A program made the translations under genes and the position numbers. From positions 41,914-105,913 of the forward strand of contig VUYT01000044.1 in NCBI GenBank assembly GCA_008802785.1: a DNA stretch of 64,000 bases, given 5' to 3'. A model generated the notes under the pieces. It was not told the origin of the DNA and ran no database searches. It was given only the letters and a program-made list of their open reading frames with translations. This DNA comes from Symmetrospora coprosmae (Eukaryota > Basidiomycota > Cystobasidiomycetes > Symmetrosporaceae). This document shows positions 44,371-54,899 of the stretch, one piece after another; the stretch's first letter is position 1; each line of letters opens with the position of its first letter.

Positions 44371-45316
44371 TCATCTCCTCCTGCGATCTGCATCTCTGTC
44401 ATCGTCACGCCTCCGTGAAGGGCGCACATCCTCCTGACTACCGCTGCGGGGCCTGCCCTCGCTCCGGCGCGGTCTGTCGCTGTCTCGTTCGCGCTCTCGT
44501 TCGCTGCGCCTGGGTGGACTCCGGCTTCTGCTCCTACTCCTGCTCCTGCTCCTTCGCCTACCACTGTCGTGCGAGCTGCGTCTGCGCCTGTCGTGGTGCT
44601 CTCGTTCGCTGTCCGAGTCCTCCTTGCTGTCGCGCCGCCGACCCTGGCTCTTCCTCTCAGCACGACGCTGCTCCTTCTCCAGTCGCCTTTCCTCCCTTGC
44701 TCGCGCCCTGCCATTCTTGCGTGCCTCCTTCTCGAGCCTGCGCTGCTCCTTCTCCATTCGCCGCTGCTCTTGCTGCTCGGGCGTCTCCTCCTCCTTCCCT
44801 CCAGCATCATCCTCGTCATCCGTGAGCGGCCGGTTCGAGGGTGGGTACCCACTGGCAGCAGCGGAGGCAGACTGTCAGCTTGCGCACAGCGCTCTCTCTC
44901 CACATAGAATACGCCGTGCTCACAGTGCTACAGCCAGCGCATCCTCCTCGGCCCGCTTGATCTTCTTGATCTCCTTCCGCCGCGCCTCTGCCGCATCCTC
45001 ACTTTTGTCCTTGTTGTACCAATTGACATCCTTGTTCTTCTGCCATCGTCCGGTCGGCGCAAACACAGAGTGCCCGAGGTAGTTCTCCCTGTCCTTGTCC
45101 TCTGCCACGTCTGTCCACTTGAAGTCGCCCTGTCCTCCGCGCGTCTGCGTGCGGGCGGGTCCGAGGTCAGTCTGTGCACGCAAGGCTCGCTTTCCTCGTC
45201 TCTCCTTCCACTCACTCCGCCTGTAACGTGGCAGAGGATCAGCACAATGCAGGGGGATTCCCTCATACTCAAGAAGTGCACTCACCTCGAATCGGCTCCC
45301 CTCTGATTCCAGCCAT
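44371..45316 (-). CDS. MMTAG2-like nuclear RNA-associated protein with RS-rich tail
   Basis: The family signature is GGQGDFKWTDVAEDKDRENY then LGHSVFAPTGRWQKNKDVNW and YNKDK, which matches the kinase-phosphorylation/MMTAG2 domain of nuclear, splicing-associated proteins. The start is the ATG at 45316 (MAGIRGEPIRG). Joining exon 1 (45316-45286) to the domain exon (from 45144) requires a 5-nt microexon GCGGA at 45220-45216, which yields IRGGTRGGQGDFKW, the expected RGG.RGGQ family start. After a coiled Glu/Lys/Arg-rich region (MEKEQRRLEKEARKNGRARA), the tail is a serine/arginine-rich domain (RRRSRSRSRSRSRSPPRRSE) typical of splicing factors. It ends with Asp/Arg repeats at 44371. The RS tail is longer than in animal MMTAG2. 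Confidence 0.85.
45216..45220 (-). other. Inferred 5-nt microexon (GCGGA) of the MMTAG2-like gene
   Basis: It is flanked on the minus strand by acceptor GTTACAG and donor GTGAGT. The introns on either side are 65 nt (45285-45221) and 71 nt (45215-45145). Without the 5 nt, exon 1 joins the domain exon out of frame; with it the family-typical RGGTRGGQ is produced. Inferred from frame, splice consensus and family conservation. Confidence 0.7.
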
Positions 45317-45510
45317 GGTGCCAACGTTGCGAAACGGAGACAAGAAGAATAGGCGCGAGAACGGCTTCAAGAAGGGATGTCGAAATGGCAAGGCGAATGG
45401 CAAGGGGAAGCAGGGCAAGGTTCTAGCCGCGGACGCAGACCATATGGCTGTATGCATTACGTGCAGCGATAAGACTGACAGGGTATGTCTACGCCCTGCT
45501 CCGACACGGG

Positions 45511-47659
45511 TCACCTCCACTCCAGACCCTGCTGCGCAAGGTAGCCAGACAGCGCTTTTGCCAGCTCGATCTGGTCCTGCGTGCTCAAGCTCGACACGAT
45601 GGTCTGCATCACTGCTCCGACCGTAATGTGGTTGTCTCGCACAATGGACGAGTAGTAGACGTAGGCAAAGAGGCCCATCATGAATCTGCAGGGGGATAAG
45701 CAGTCAGCTCGCCGCCCTTGTCGAATCGGGAAGCTCGCAGAGTACACCCACTGGCAGTCCATCCTGTCAGTCATGCCACCGTGGCCCGGAATCGAGTCGC
45801 CAAAGTCCTTGATGTTAAACGCCCGCTTGAAGCCGCTGGCGAAGAAGCCGCCGAACGGCGCAACGAGCGACGCAAAGATGGCCATCGCAACGGCGTGGAT
45901 TTGGAATGGCGCCCACGCGATCTGGTGATCCGTCCTCCACACGAACGCGTCGTTTGGCGTGCAGGTGAGGTTGGAGAAAGCGGTGGTGCCGAGATCCGTG
46001 GCAGGGCAGATCATGTAGCTGAACCGCATGAAGAAGGTGGCCCAAGCGTATCCAAAGACGACGGTCGTGAAGAAGGCTCCGACGAATCCTTCGACCGTCT
46101 TCTTGGGCGACAGCTTGATGAGCTGGGTCCGGCCGAAGAGCATTCCCCAGACGTACGCCGCAATGTCGTTCATGACCACCAAGCTCGCCGGGACCCAGAA
46201 CCAGATGATGCCCTCGAGGATATTGTTGACGATGAAGTGGCTGCTGACCACAATGAGGAGCAGGCTCATGTGGATCCAGCAGAAGAGACCAAACTGCCGC
46301 CGCAGCTGGTTCCGCTTCAGGTTGGTCACAAAGCCGACGAATCCGAGCACGTAGAGCATGAACGAGATGAAGCGGTGGTGCCTCGCAAAAGGGATGAAGT
46401 AGGCGTCCACGAAGACAATGTGCTTGAAGTAGTAAATGATCGTCTCGCCATGCAAGAAGTAGTTGGTCGCAGCGAAGAAGTACCTGCGGATAGGCGGCAA
46501 TGTCAGACGTGTGGGCGGCGGGTACTCCTGAGCAGCCGCACTCACCAGCTGAGAAGCTTGCTCCAGCGTTCCCGCTCGGCCCTGGCTCGTGCATCTCTCG
46601 CGACCCGGTTCGCCGAGTGCTGATGCTGTGGGTGATGGCTTGAGTGGATGGGCTTGGCAGCGACGTCGAACAGTGCCGAAATCTCCTTAAAAACGAGTGC
46701 CTGGCAGACAATGACCAAGATGATGAGGTAGACGGGACCCATGAGGACGAGGCCTGTAGCAGGACGGGATGTTAGCAACTCCGAAGCGTAACCTGCGGGA
46801 TTGGAAAGACCCACCACAGAACCCGCCGATCATGACGAGCGTCCACACCGTCCGCGTGATGATTGCTTTCCACTTCTTGGTCGGGTCATGATCCGCGCCG
46901 TGGTTCAGCGGCTTTTGCGAGGCACCCGCTGCAGCGGCCTCCTTCTCGTCCTGCTCTGTAGCTTTGGCGCCTTTCGCCGCCTGCTTGTTGACAGAATCAG
47001 GCACGGCTCCGCTTTGTGCTCCACTAAGGAGCGCATCGTGCGCTGTCGACTGCACTGCTGCCCCGAGATCGCCATCATTGCCCTCCTCCTGCTCGCCTGC
47101 ATCTTCGTCGTCCTCGCTCTCCACGTCACTTTCCGACGCCGAGTCGACCAGCAGCGTCGCATCTTCTTCGTCCTCGGAGCTGCAGGTATCGGCCCCTAGC
47201 GAACGTGACTGCGACATACCTTGCGACTGTGGGTGGGACTGCGCCTGTGCCTGCACCTGCACCTGTGCCTGTGCCTGTGCCTGTGGTGTAGGCGCCTGGC
47301 TGTTCGGCGTCTCATCGACGAAAGTCGGTGGGGCCGGTATCGTCGCGGGAGCTGACGCTGCGATTGCAGAGGGCTTTGACGGCGGTGCAGAGCTCGCGGA
47401 TGTCGATGAAGTCACTGGTGGTGTCAGAGGTCCCTGCCTGGCCTGCTTCCTGTCCTTTGCGGCTGCCCTCTTGCGGGCCCGCTTGCTCTGCGGCGAGAGG
47501 ACGGACGCTGGACCCGACTCGGATACGACCTCCTCCTCCTCATCGTCGCTTGGCGGCTCGTCGACCGCGACTGAGTGATGATGAGAGCCAGTGTCAGTGC
47601 GCGCGTATATGCATTGCTGATACGCTGAGCTGCTCACGAAGCTTCCAGTTTGTAGCCAT
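45511..47659 (-). CDS. CDS1: Phosphatidate cytidylyltransferase (CDP-diacylglycerol synthase)
   Basis: This multi-pass ER (and possibly mitochondrial-contact) enzyme makes CDP-diacylglycerol from phosphatidic acid and CTP, feeding PI, PG and PS synthesis. Exon 1 is tiny (ATG at 47659, MATNWKL). Exon 2 encodes a long disordered acidic and Gln/Ala-rich N-terminus (AQAQAQVQVQ). The membrane part includes TKKWKAIITRTVWTLVMIGG, NDIAAYVWGMLFGRTQLIKL then SPKKTVEGFVGAFFTTVVFG. The catalytic signature is SGFKRAFNIKDFGDSIPGHG then GMTDRMD, the family pattern S-x-x-K-R-x4-KD-x-[GSA]-x2-[IL]-P-x-HGG-x-x-DR. The C-terminus has further helices and ends YLAQQGLEWR. All signature residues are intact. Confidence 0.96.
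47241..47286 (-). repeat. Hexanucleotide-type Ala-Gln/Val-Gln coding repeat in CDS1
   Basis: Repeated GCACAGGC-like units on the minus strand give alternating Gln with Ala or Val in the disordered N-terminus of CDS1. Probably length-polymorphic. Confidence 0.75.
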
Positions 47660-47840
47660 TTTGACGCTGCTTTGGGCTGACGCAAAGGGCACCACGGGCT
47701 GACAGCCTCTGACGAAATCATGCGCAAAGAGCCGCGGGGGCGTGCGAGCTGCCGATCCAGGTCGGAGGCACTTGAATGCGAGGTTGCCATACAGTATGGG
47801 CATCTATAGACAAGCATGCTATATCCAGATGATGCTACTT

Positions 47841-48998
47841 CTACGCGCGCTTACCCTTCGCCTGCAGCTTCGCCTTTATGACGTTCTTGCCGAGCAGACT
47901 GTCAACGGCAAAGTGGATGCTATTCGCAGTGTGGAACAGCACGATGACGACCATCGCTGCCACACCGTAGAAGGCGGCGCGCTGTCTCGGTGTCATGTCG
48001 TTGAAGAATGGATATGGGACTAGGCCAGACGAAAGGTCAGCTTGAGCGGTGCGATACACCTCGGTGTGGTACTTACAAGTCCCGTTCTTTCGAGCGCAGC
48101 TCTCCATCCACATCGTGTATGCCGAAGTCAGAACGCCTGCAGGAGCAGTGCGTCAGCATCGGGTTATCCTAAGGCGGGCTATTCGTTGCTTACTCGACAG
48201 AAGCACAGGCTTCGACTTCTCTGAGAAGGGCGGGCTGAGGAAGAGGAAGTCAAGCCAAAGGAGAGCAGCGGGAATCGCGTGTCTGTATGAGAGCGAAAAT
48301 TCTCAGCTGCAGGTGCCGTGGTAGATTGAGGGTACGCCGCCACGAACAGGCTCAGGTCCAGAGCCAGCGGGATCTGGTACCGCGGGTCCGGTGGCATCAG
48401 GAGCGAAGGGTCGTAGGCCCTCATGCTCCAGTAAAGAACCGAGATCACGCCTTCGGTGGGCACGCTGACGATCCCAACGGCGTTCTTCAGGTTGTCGATG
48501 ACTTTTGGTATGTACAGTGGCCTCGTCAGCAGGCGGAGTCAGAGAGTGTTGGATGAGGGTGCGCGACGCACACCGCAGCGAAGGAAAGATGTCTTTGATG
48601 AGAGCCAGCGACATCGTTAGGATGGCCGAGCATAGTCTGTTCCAGTTCGATGGCACCGCGCCACAATCGTTTGTCAGTGTCGGGACCCGGATGGCTCGGC
48701 GTCCGGCTCGCGCTCACCCCAACACGGTCAGAAACTGGTACCAGCTCCCGGCCTGCTTTTCGATGTAGTTGCCAAGTGGAGCTGTTGGAAGCGGCCATGG
48801 ACATCCCGTCAGCGCCGCTTCGAAGGGATCCTCCGCCAGTCGCAAACGAGGCTCACAAGGAGCTTTCAGCGTCTGGAACGCATTGATGAGAATCGCAAGG
48901 GACGCGGCATGGAAGATGAGGGCCTTCCAGGTCGCGGGCGACGTGTGCGGAACGGCCTTCGCAGGCATCCTCGCAATCTTATCAGTTGATCTCCGCAA
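47841..48998 (-). CDS. AIG1/FAR-17a family membrane hydrolase
   Basis: This is a six-helix membrane protein of the AIG1/ADTRP (FAR-17a) family; animal members hydrolyse fatty-acid esters of hydroxy fatty acids. The N-terminus reads MPAKAVPHTSPATWKALIFH then ILINAFQTLKAP. QFLTVLG supplies the conserved threonine region. The exon near 48300-48460 has EGVISVLYWSMRAYDPSLLM and ALDLSL. Across an intron it continues HAIPAALLWLDFLFLSPPFS, giving the conserved D-L-x-L-H histidine of the catalytic pair. Then come YTMWMESCARKNG and YPYPFF-type FNDMTPRQRAAFYGVAAMVV. The intron before HAIPAALL uses the unusual donor GTTCGT. The start could be the ATG at 48998 or the in-frame one at 48968. The tail ends KAKLQAKGKRA, a possible ER-retention lysine cluster. 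Confidence 0.8.
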
Positions 48999-49311
48999 GA
49001 ACCCGTTGTCTCCGCCGGTTGGCGACGGTCGCTGTCCCAGCCTTCACGACCTCTTCCCCGACCTCGTGCAGCCTCTCGACCATGTCTCCTGACCTCCTCA
49101 GCTAGAAAATTCGGCTATCTCTCCCTCTTCTCTTTCTCCCTTGATATCCAGCTTCCATCTTCTCTTTCAATCACTACTGCCCACTTCTCTCAAATATAAT
49201 GCCGAACGACGTACACGCCGATGCATCTTTCCTGGAGGCATGTCGCTCCATTCTCATCTTCTAGATTGACTGGCCAGTACGCTTGTCTGATAGTCTCTTG
49301 TCCACGGACAG

Positions 49312-50537
49312 CTCTGCTCTCTGGGCGAGCTCACTCCAGGGATGCCGGGAGTTGTCGGGGCCGAGATGCACCGTCGCGTTATGGAGATGCTGCAGGCCTT
49401 CTTCCCTGGCAGGGAGAAGTGAGTGGGCCTTCGCTCACCTTCGGGCAATTCAGCCAATGAAACACTCACATGCACCGTCGGGCAGGGACGTGCTTGCCCA
49501 GCTGAATGCGCTGGGGGTCTCCATCTCGGGTTCGTCGATGGTCCGCATCCTGGCGCCGGCGGCACCTCTCGCAGCTATGCCAATTACAGATCTCGACCTG
49601 TTCGCCCCCATGGCATCCGAGGTAGCTACTCGCGACCTTCTGGAGCGACTCGGATATGTTGCACAGAAACGCTTACCCGGACCTCGCTTTTACAGCGGGA
49701 ATGGGGACGCGGGCACGCAGCCGGTGCAGACTTGCCTACCCGGAACCCGCTATTACAGTGGGTACGGGCCGAGCACCTGCATCGAGGCTGCCGCGAGGCA
49801 CGGCCACGACAGCTCCAGCTCTTGGCACAAGGTATCATCCGGGGATGAGGAAGCATACAGTAATAAAATCCCCGGAACTCTGACCAGCGCCCACAAGGGC
49901 TACGGCAGCGTGGACCGGACAGCTCGAGCCAAGAACCGCTCGTTCAGTCCCGGCGTCTGCGGGGTCATTAAGTTCATGCATTCAGCGACGGGCCGATGGA
50001 TCGACCTCGTCGGATGCTCGCTCGACGTGAGCTACAGGCTTTCTCATTAGCGAGCTCGCTCCCTTGCAATAGGCGCTTACGCATATCTCCCGGTAGGCCC
50101 GAACGGTGGTCTCCCATTTCCACTCTACTGCGGTGCAGAACTGGATCAGCAATGGCAAGGTCTCGAGCAACTACCCCGAACATCTCCACGATGGCACAAC
50201 CATCTTTGCGATAAGTCACTACGATCAGTACCACGGGTCTGGACTGGTCAAGCTGAAACGAAAGTGGGAAAAGTACGGCTCCGCATACCGCGAGGGTCCG
50301 GCTGAACAGGCCCACACTCGGTGAGTGACCCTCGTTTTGGGGCGTATCACATCTTTGAAAGCGTTGCAGTGAGTCTGACATATCGCGATTATTCGCAGGG
50401 AGCTACATTTTGACGCTCCGGCCCTCTCTGTCGCGCCTTCCGAGCAGTCAGCAACCCCGCAAATCGAGGCGGCGTCTGGCAGGACTTGCCGATACGGTCG
50501 CCGGATCCGTGCCAGGCCTCCTTACGACCGATGCTGA
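49312..50537 (+). CDS. F-box-like/nucleotidyltransferase-fold paralogue A (5' exon unresolved)
   Basis: This gene is paralogous to its downstream neighbour. The exon from 49312 encodes LCSLGELTPGMPGVVGAE and MLQAFFPGRE, aligning with LCGVRILGKGWAELVRIE and LMERFFPGAGE of paralogue B. Next is VSISGSSMVRIL then PITDLDLFAP: a GS motif followed by DxD, as in the nucleotidyltransferase fold. A third Asp occurs in GRWIDLVGC. Relative to B it carries an insertion with an internal repeat (LPGPRFYSGNG and LPGTRYYSGYG). The next exon reads VVSHFHSTAVQNWISNGKVS, again matching B, and the last ends at 50537. The first exon that should carry the F-box-like start was not found: candidates near 48990-49090 overlap the AIG1 gene on the other strand. 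It may be a degrading copy. Confidence 0.55.
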
Positions 50538-50881
50538 GGGCGATCCAGGCCACCACGGCCGTATCTCCAGAACAGGAGCATGCCTGCTTCCACTCACGCA
50601 AAGGCCGCGACCCATATCCCACATACCCTGACCTCACCGGTCTTATCCGAACACAGACTTTCCGTTGTCAGATCGCAATAGCTGCAAACTCATCTTCTTT
50701 CAGCGCCTGACCTGCTATCCCCTTTGAGCCTGACTCCGCGTCTTCCGAAAGCATCTCGTGACGGAGCCGTGGAGGGCTCGTCCTGTTCGTCATCGGCGTC
50801 AGTTATTGTCTGACCGTGCCGTCTATACTTCGCTTCTCGCCAACAGCTGAGCAGTGATAGACACACCTCGAAGCAGAAGCG
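50538..50881. other. Intergenic between the tandem paralogues
   Basis: Holds the promoter of paralogue B; I see no conserved motif. Confidence 0.4.
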
Positions 50882-52035
50882 ATGCCCAAGAAGGACAAGC
50901 TCAAACGCCCAAGACGTGTGTCACTTTCACCCGAGGTCTGGGGTGCAGTCATCACTCACCTCGACTTTCATGATGTGAGTGTGCGACAAGGGGGCCGCAG
51001 ATCCGAATAAGCTGACGGAGAGGCTCTGTCCATCAGCTGTGCGGTGTGCGGATCCTGGGGAAGGGCTGGGCAGAACTGGTCCGCATCGAGGTCAAGGAGA
51101 GGGTGCTGGGCTTAATGGAGCGCTTCTTTCCCGGTGCCGGAGAGTGAGTCTGTGTGTCAAGTTCCTCGAGAGCAAGAATACGTTGTGAAAGGCTGTTTGG
51201 CATCTCTACAGAAAAGTCCTCGATGAGATGAACTCGCTTGGCCTGATCGTCTCCGGTTCGTCAATCGTCCGTGTCATCGCCGACACCTCAAGTCCCATTC
51301 ACAACGAGCCTGTCACCGATCTGGACATCTACGTTCCCGGCGCTAATCGAGTTCCTGCTCAGGCCATGCTTCAAGACCAAGGTTATCGGGTCTCCGAGGG
51401 CGATGCGATCAATCTGATGATGGCGGACATGAGGGTCGACGAAATGCACCACTACGGGCAGCGCGGCATAGCCTCTGTTGCCAAGTTCACCCATCCCGAG
51501 ACCGGCAGACGCCTCGATTTTGTCGTGTGTGCCAGTATCGGAGTGAGTATGCTGCGCGATTCGCCGCACGCACGCACGGAGCGTATTCTGCTGACCCCTC
51601 CGCTCCAGCCTCTCCAGGTCATCCGCGGATTCCACTCAACGGTTGTGCAGAACTGGGTCAAGCAGGGAAAGCTAGTCTGCCGATACCCGAAAGCTCTCAA
51701 TACTGTCGGCACTTTCCTCACCGGGCAAAATCCGTACGAGTACCACGAGGACAGTGAGGAGAAGCTGCGAGCCCTCAAGGAGAAATGGGCGCGATATGGA
51801 TTCCCGTTCATGACCGGTGCACCTGGTCCAGCTCAACCGCAGTGAGTTGTGCGGGGTCCTTTGGTTGTTGAAAGGCGCATGACGTGTATCGCTCTCCTGC
51901 AGACAGCTAACCTTCGCGGAGAGGAAGGATAAGCCCGCCAGGATGGTCAACATTGCAAGGGCTCAAGCTGAACTCCGTGACCGAGAACTCCGTGACCGAG
52001 AACGATTCCAAAAGCTCTTCGGACGCTCTCTATAG
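50882..52035 (+). CDS. F-box-like/nucleotidyltransferase-fold paralogue B
   Basis: Exon 1 (ATG 50882) reads MPKKDKLKRPRRVSLSPEVW then GAVITHLDFHD, resembling an F-box (LPxEVWxxIxxHLDFxD). After an intron comes LCGVRILGKGWAELVRIEVK then VLGLMERFFPGAGE. The main exon encodes KVLDEMNSLGLIVSGSSIVR, then EPVTDLDIYVPGA, then THPETGRRLDFVVC. The order GS, DxD and a later lone Asp on a hydrophobic strand is the active-site pattern of the nucleotidyltransferase (Pol-beta-like) superfamily. FHSTVVQNWVKQGKLVCRYP and KLRALKEKWARYGFPF follow, then a charged coil (LRDRELRDRERFQKLFGRSL). The last exon begins inside the PQ/QQLTF codons and stops at 52035. Activity and substrate are unknown. The F-box match is weak, and the nucleotidyltransferase call rests on motif order. 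Confidence 0.6.
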
Positions 52036-52408
52036 CGATCCAGTTGCATGAGCGGGAACCGGCTGGTTGCGCCTGGACAATCTCGACATTGACGCAGAGG
52101 AGGTCCCGTCATCAGCTGTGGGCGTCCAAGCCAAGTGCTAGGTATTGCGTCGGGCGCGGGCTGGAGCACAAGAAAAGGCAGAGATACTCCAAAGAGAGCT
52201 ACGAATGGATGTAGATTTAGGTGTTTCGTGGTCTTAGGAGCGAGAGCCGTGTCCGCCTCAAGGTCTCTGAACTCCCCGCATCCGCCTTGACGTCCGCAAC
52301 GGGCCGTCCGCCCTTCTCCTCCCGACCGTCTCGACCGCTTCATGACCATCTGAATGCACTTTTAGCAACCATACTACTTCAGCAGCTGTCTACACGTCCC
52401 ACATTGCC
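52036..52408. other. Intergenic between paralogue B and the F-box/LRR-like gene
   Basis: No open frame with protein-like composition; it may include the 3' end of paralogue B and the promoter of the next gene. Confidence 0.4.
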
Positions 52409-54082
52409 ATGATCAACCGCATTTGGCTCAACGAAGACATCTTCGCGCACATCGCGACCCACCTCACCCATCGACAGCTGCTCAGCTTCAGCCGCGCGAG
52501 TAAGGCTATGCGGCGTGCGAGCGTTAGTCTACAGTCTAAATTGCAACTCGTTCGCTCGCAGTAGGCACCTAACTGACCGTGTCCCTTCGCAGCTGCCGCA
52601 CCTGCTCCGCACAGTCAGAATCACATCGGCCGACCTGCTCGCGGGTCTGCTGCTGCGTACCGACCTCCTGGAATGCGTCCGACACCTGCACATCTCACGA
52701 GGCGCACTTGGCACCGATAACGAGTGCAAAATTGCGAGTGACCTTGGCAGCAAAGTACATTCGCTCGCCCAGCTCTCATCGCTCACAGTAGTGGTCCGGC
52801 GGGGTATCGCCGACCGAGATTTCCTGGCAGCACTTATCCAATCCTGTGAAGCTCTGGGCAAACTACCAAGGCACCTTACTCTGCGCGTCGTCAACTACGT
52901 CGTCACTGCTGGCATGAAGCAAATCCTCCCGACACTGCAGGAGACCTCCGTCACTGCGCTGGAGTGCCGTGGCATCGTAATGTGCAGGGCAGGCACGGCT
53001 CCTCCTGGGTTCACCACTGATCTTACCCTTACGGACCTCAACAACAATGTCGTATCGCTCCATCTAGCAAGTCGTATCTTCGAGCACGTGGCTCGTCCAT
53101 CGGCAGCGCCTCTACACCTCCGCCACCTCTCTATCGAGTGCCGCTCGCAGCTTTTTCGCAGGGCTGTCGAAGTCTTTGAGCAATGCAGAGGGACCCTTAC
53201 CACTGGGGTGCTCTCCGTCAGTGGGAATGTGACCCCCCACCTCTCCCAGAGTCGTCAGGCACCACCTTCGGCCACCTCACAACCCTCGAGCTCAGCATCA
53301 AAGCCCTGCCCCTACTAGCATAGGCAAACTTCCCGGCACTTGAGAGCCTCACCATCGCCGATAATAAAGTAACCCTAGCCCTCGCTGAAATGGCCGACGA
53401 GGTCACCCTTGACAGCTTTCCGGCTTTGGGCGCGATGACCGTGCGCCCGCCGATGACAGCCATCAGTAGCCTGCTGGAGAGTGCAAACTTTGATCCCGAC
53501 TTCATCATTGAATACCAGCGATACCGACGTGATCTCGATGAGAGAGGCATTGCCCTGAGATTGGAGCTGTGCCTCCCTGCCAACCCGCCCTCCAGCATGG
53601 CACTCCCGGCTCTCCTCGATCACTTGGCTACCGACATCGCCCATCTGACTCTCGTTATTGCGCCAGAGAAGGAGCCGTGCAGATCCTTTTCCCTGCCCGT
53701 CCATCTCCCGCATATCGAGCTGCTCATCCTCCAGTCTCCCGGCGAATCTCAACCGGCTTCGACACCCTACGGGGCAGACGCGCCATGCGTCCAGCTGTTT
53801 GCTTTGCTTTCTTCTATCAGGTCGCCTTCTCTTCGAAGCCTGCAACTCGATCTCTCGTATAGCGCGTGGGATGCAGCAACCCTCGATGGTCTGTCGAAGC
53901 TCGTGGTGGCGGGCAGCTGCTTCCCGAGCCTGCAGGAGATGATTGGGACGATTCGACTGGATGGAAGGACTTGCCAAGACGCGCACACCTCGCACAGGCT
54001 GAAGGCAGCATGCACAAAGAGCAGCGTGGATAGTACCGCGCTGTTGATTATCGACTCTGGGACGGAGGAGATTCTGGCTTGA
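52409..54082 (+). CDS. F-box/leucine-rich-repeat-like protein
   Basis: The ATG at 52409 opens MINRIWLNEDIFAHIATHLT then HRQLLSFSRAS, a recognisable F-box (predicted SCF adaptor). The main exon has irregular Leu-rich strands: LLRTVRITSADLLAGLLLRT, LSSLTVVVRR and HLTLRVVNYVV. After position 53228 the frame must change. A 95-nt intron (GTGACC at 53229 to ATAG at 53323) restores frame and removes an in-frame TAG, giving SVSGN-ANFPALESLTIADN. The final part contains HLPHIELLILQS and PSLRSLQLDLS and stops at 54082. The junction of the F-box exon with the next exon (near 52500-52560) could not be made to keep frame with consensus sites, so the model there is uncertain. Its neighbours also start with an F-box-like segment. 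Confidence 0.55.
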
Positions 54083-54899
54083 AGAGGCGGCCGGGGCCAG
54101 CTGATGCGCACTGTACTAGCGGCATCTTCTGATCCGGAAGCATCGAAGGAAGAGGAAAGCGGCGCTGCGCAGACAAGGTGGTTGGCATGATACGAAGGTG
54201 CTTGTGGCGCAAGGCGGCCGGTGCGCAATGGCCGGCGGAGCCAATGCAAGGAGCAGCTACAGCATGGGATCATATCCTTGTGTACGTCTGCTCCTCTGCC
54301 GCTCACGTACTGTACGCTCGCCCCGCTTGCCAGGTTGTCGAGGCTCTCCCGCTGTTCTCTACAATTGCCACACATGCGAACAAAGGAGAGCGCGTGCAGC
54401 CGATTTCAGCTTGATCTCTGGGCGTGCTGCTTTGCCGACAACTTGCTCAGAACGAGGTGGACGACCATGTGTGCACTCTCATAGCACTTTCATACAGCTA
54501 GCCAGTCACTGCCCTCGACACACCACTGGCGTTGGCTCTGACGCGACGGCTCCCTGCCGCCTCTGCGCCGGCGTCGACCAAGCGTTTGGGCGCGCCATTC
54601 AGCAGGAGAGAAAGGGTTTCCACTGCAGGTCGCCAACGCGAGGAGCCACAAGAGACCCTTGACAACGGCGTGTAATCGCTTCCAGCTGCTGGAGCTGCTG
54701 CTGCCACTCGCCTTCCTCAAGCAGTCGGGCGCGGGCAAGTGCTGAGCGCGTCGAGCCTCGCAGGAGCGCACTGCACGCCGCGAGACCGGCGCCCGGGGAG
54801 CATAGCAGGAGGAGCGATATCGACACTGCAGCTTGCATATCAGGCGGCCATCTGCTGCTGCCAACCGCTGGGCTCGCATAGCTCCAACACCCTCCCGCA
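54083..54899. other. Intergenic upstream of the Sec7 gene
   Basis: About 800 bp. The longest open frames are on the minus strand, are Arg/Ser-rich and have no conserved features, so I annotate no gene. Confidence 0.45.

Noticed and set aside
45718-46623. 301-codon open frame on the plus strand
   Set aside because: Antisense shadow of the CDS1 membrane domain. Its His/Glu/Arg composition follows from codon bias on the other strand.
53201-53330. Calling the F-box/LRR-like gene a pseudogene because of a frame change and TAG
   Set aside because: A single GT-AG intron of 95 nt repairs both, so the pseudogene call is not needed, though it is not excluded.
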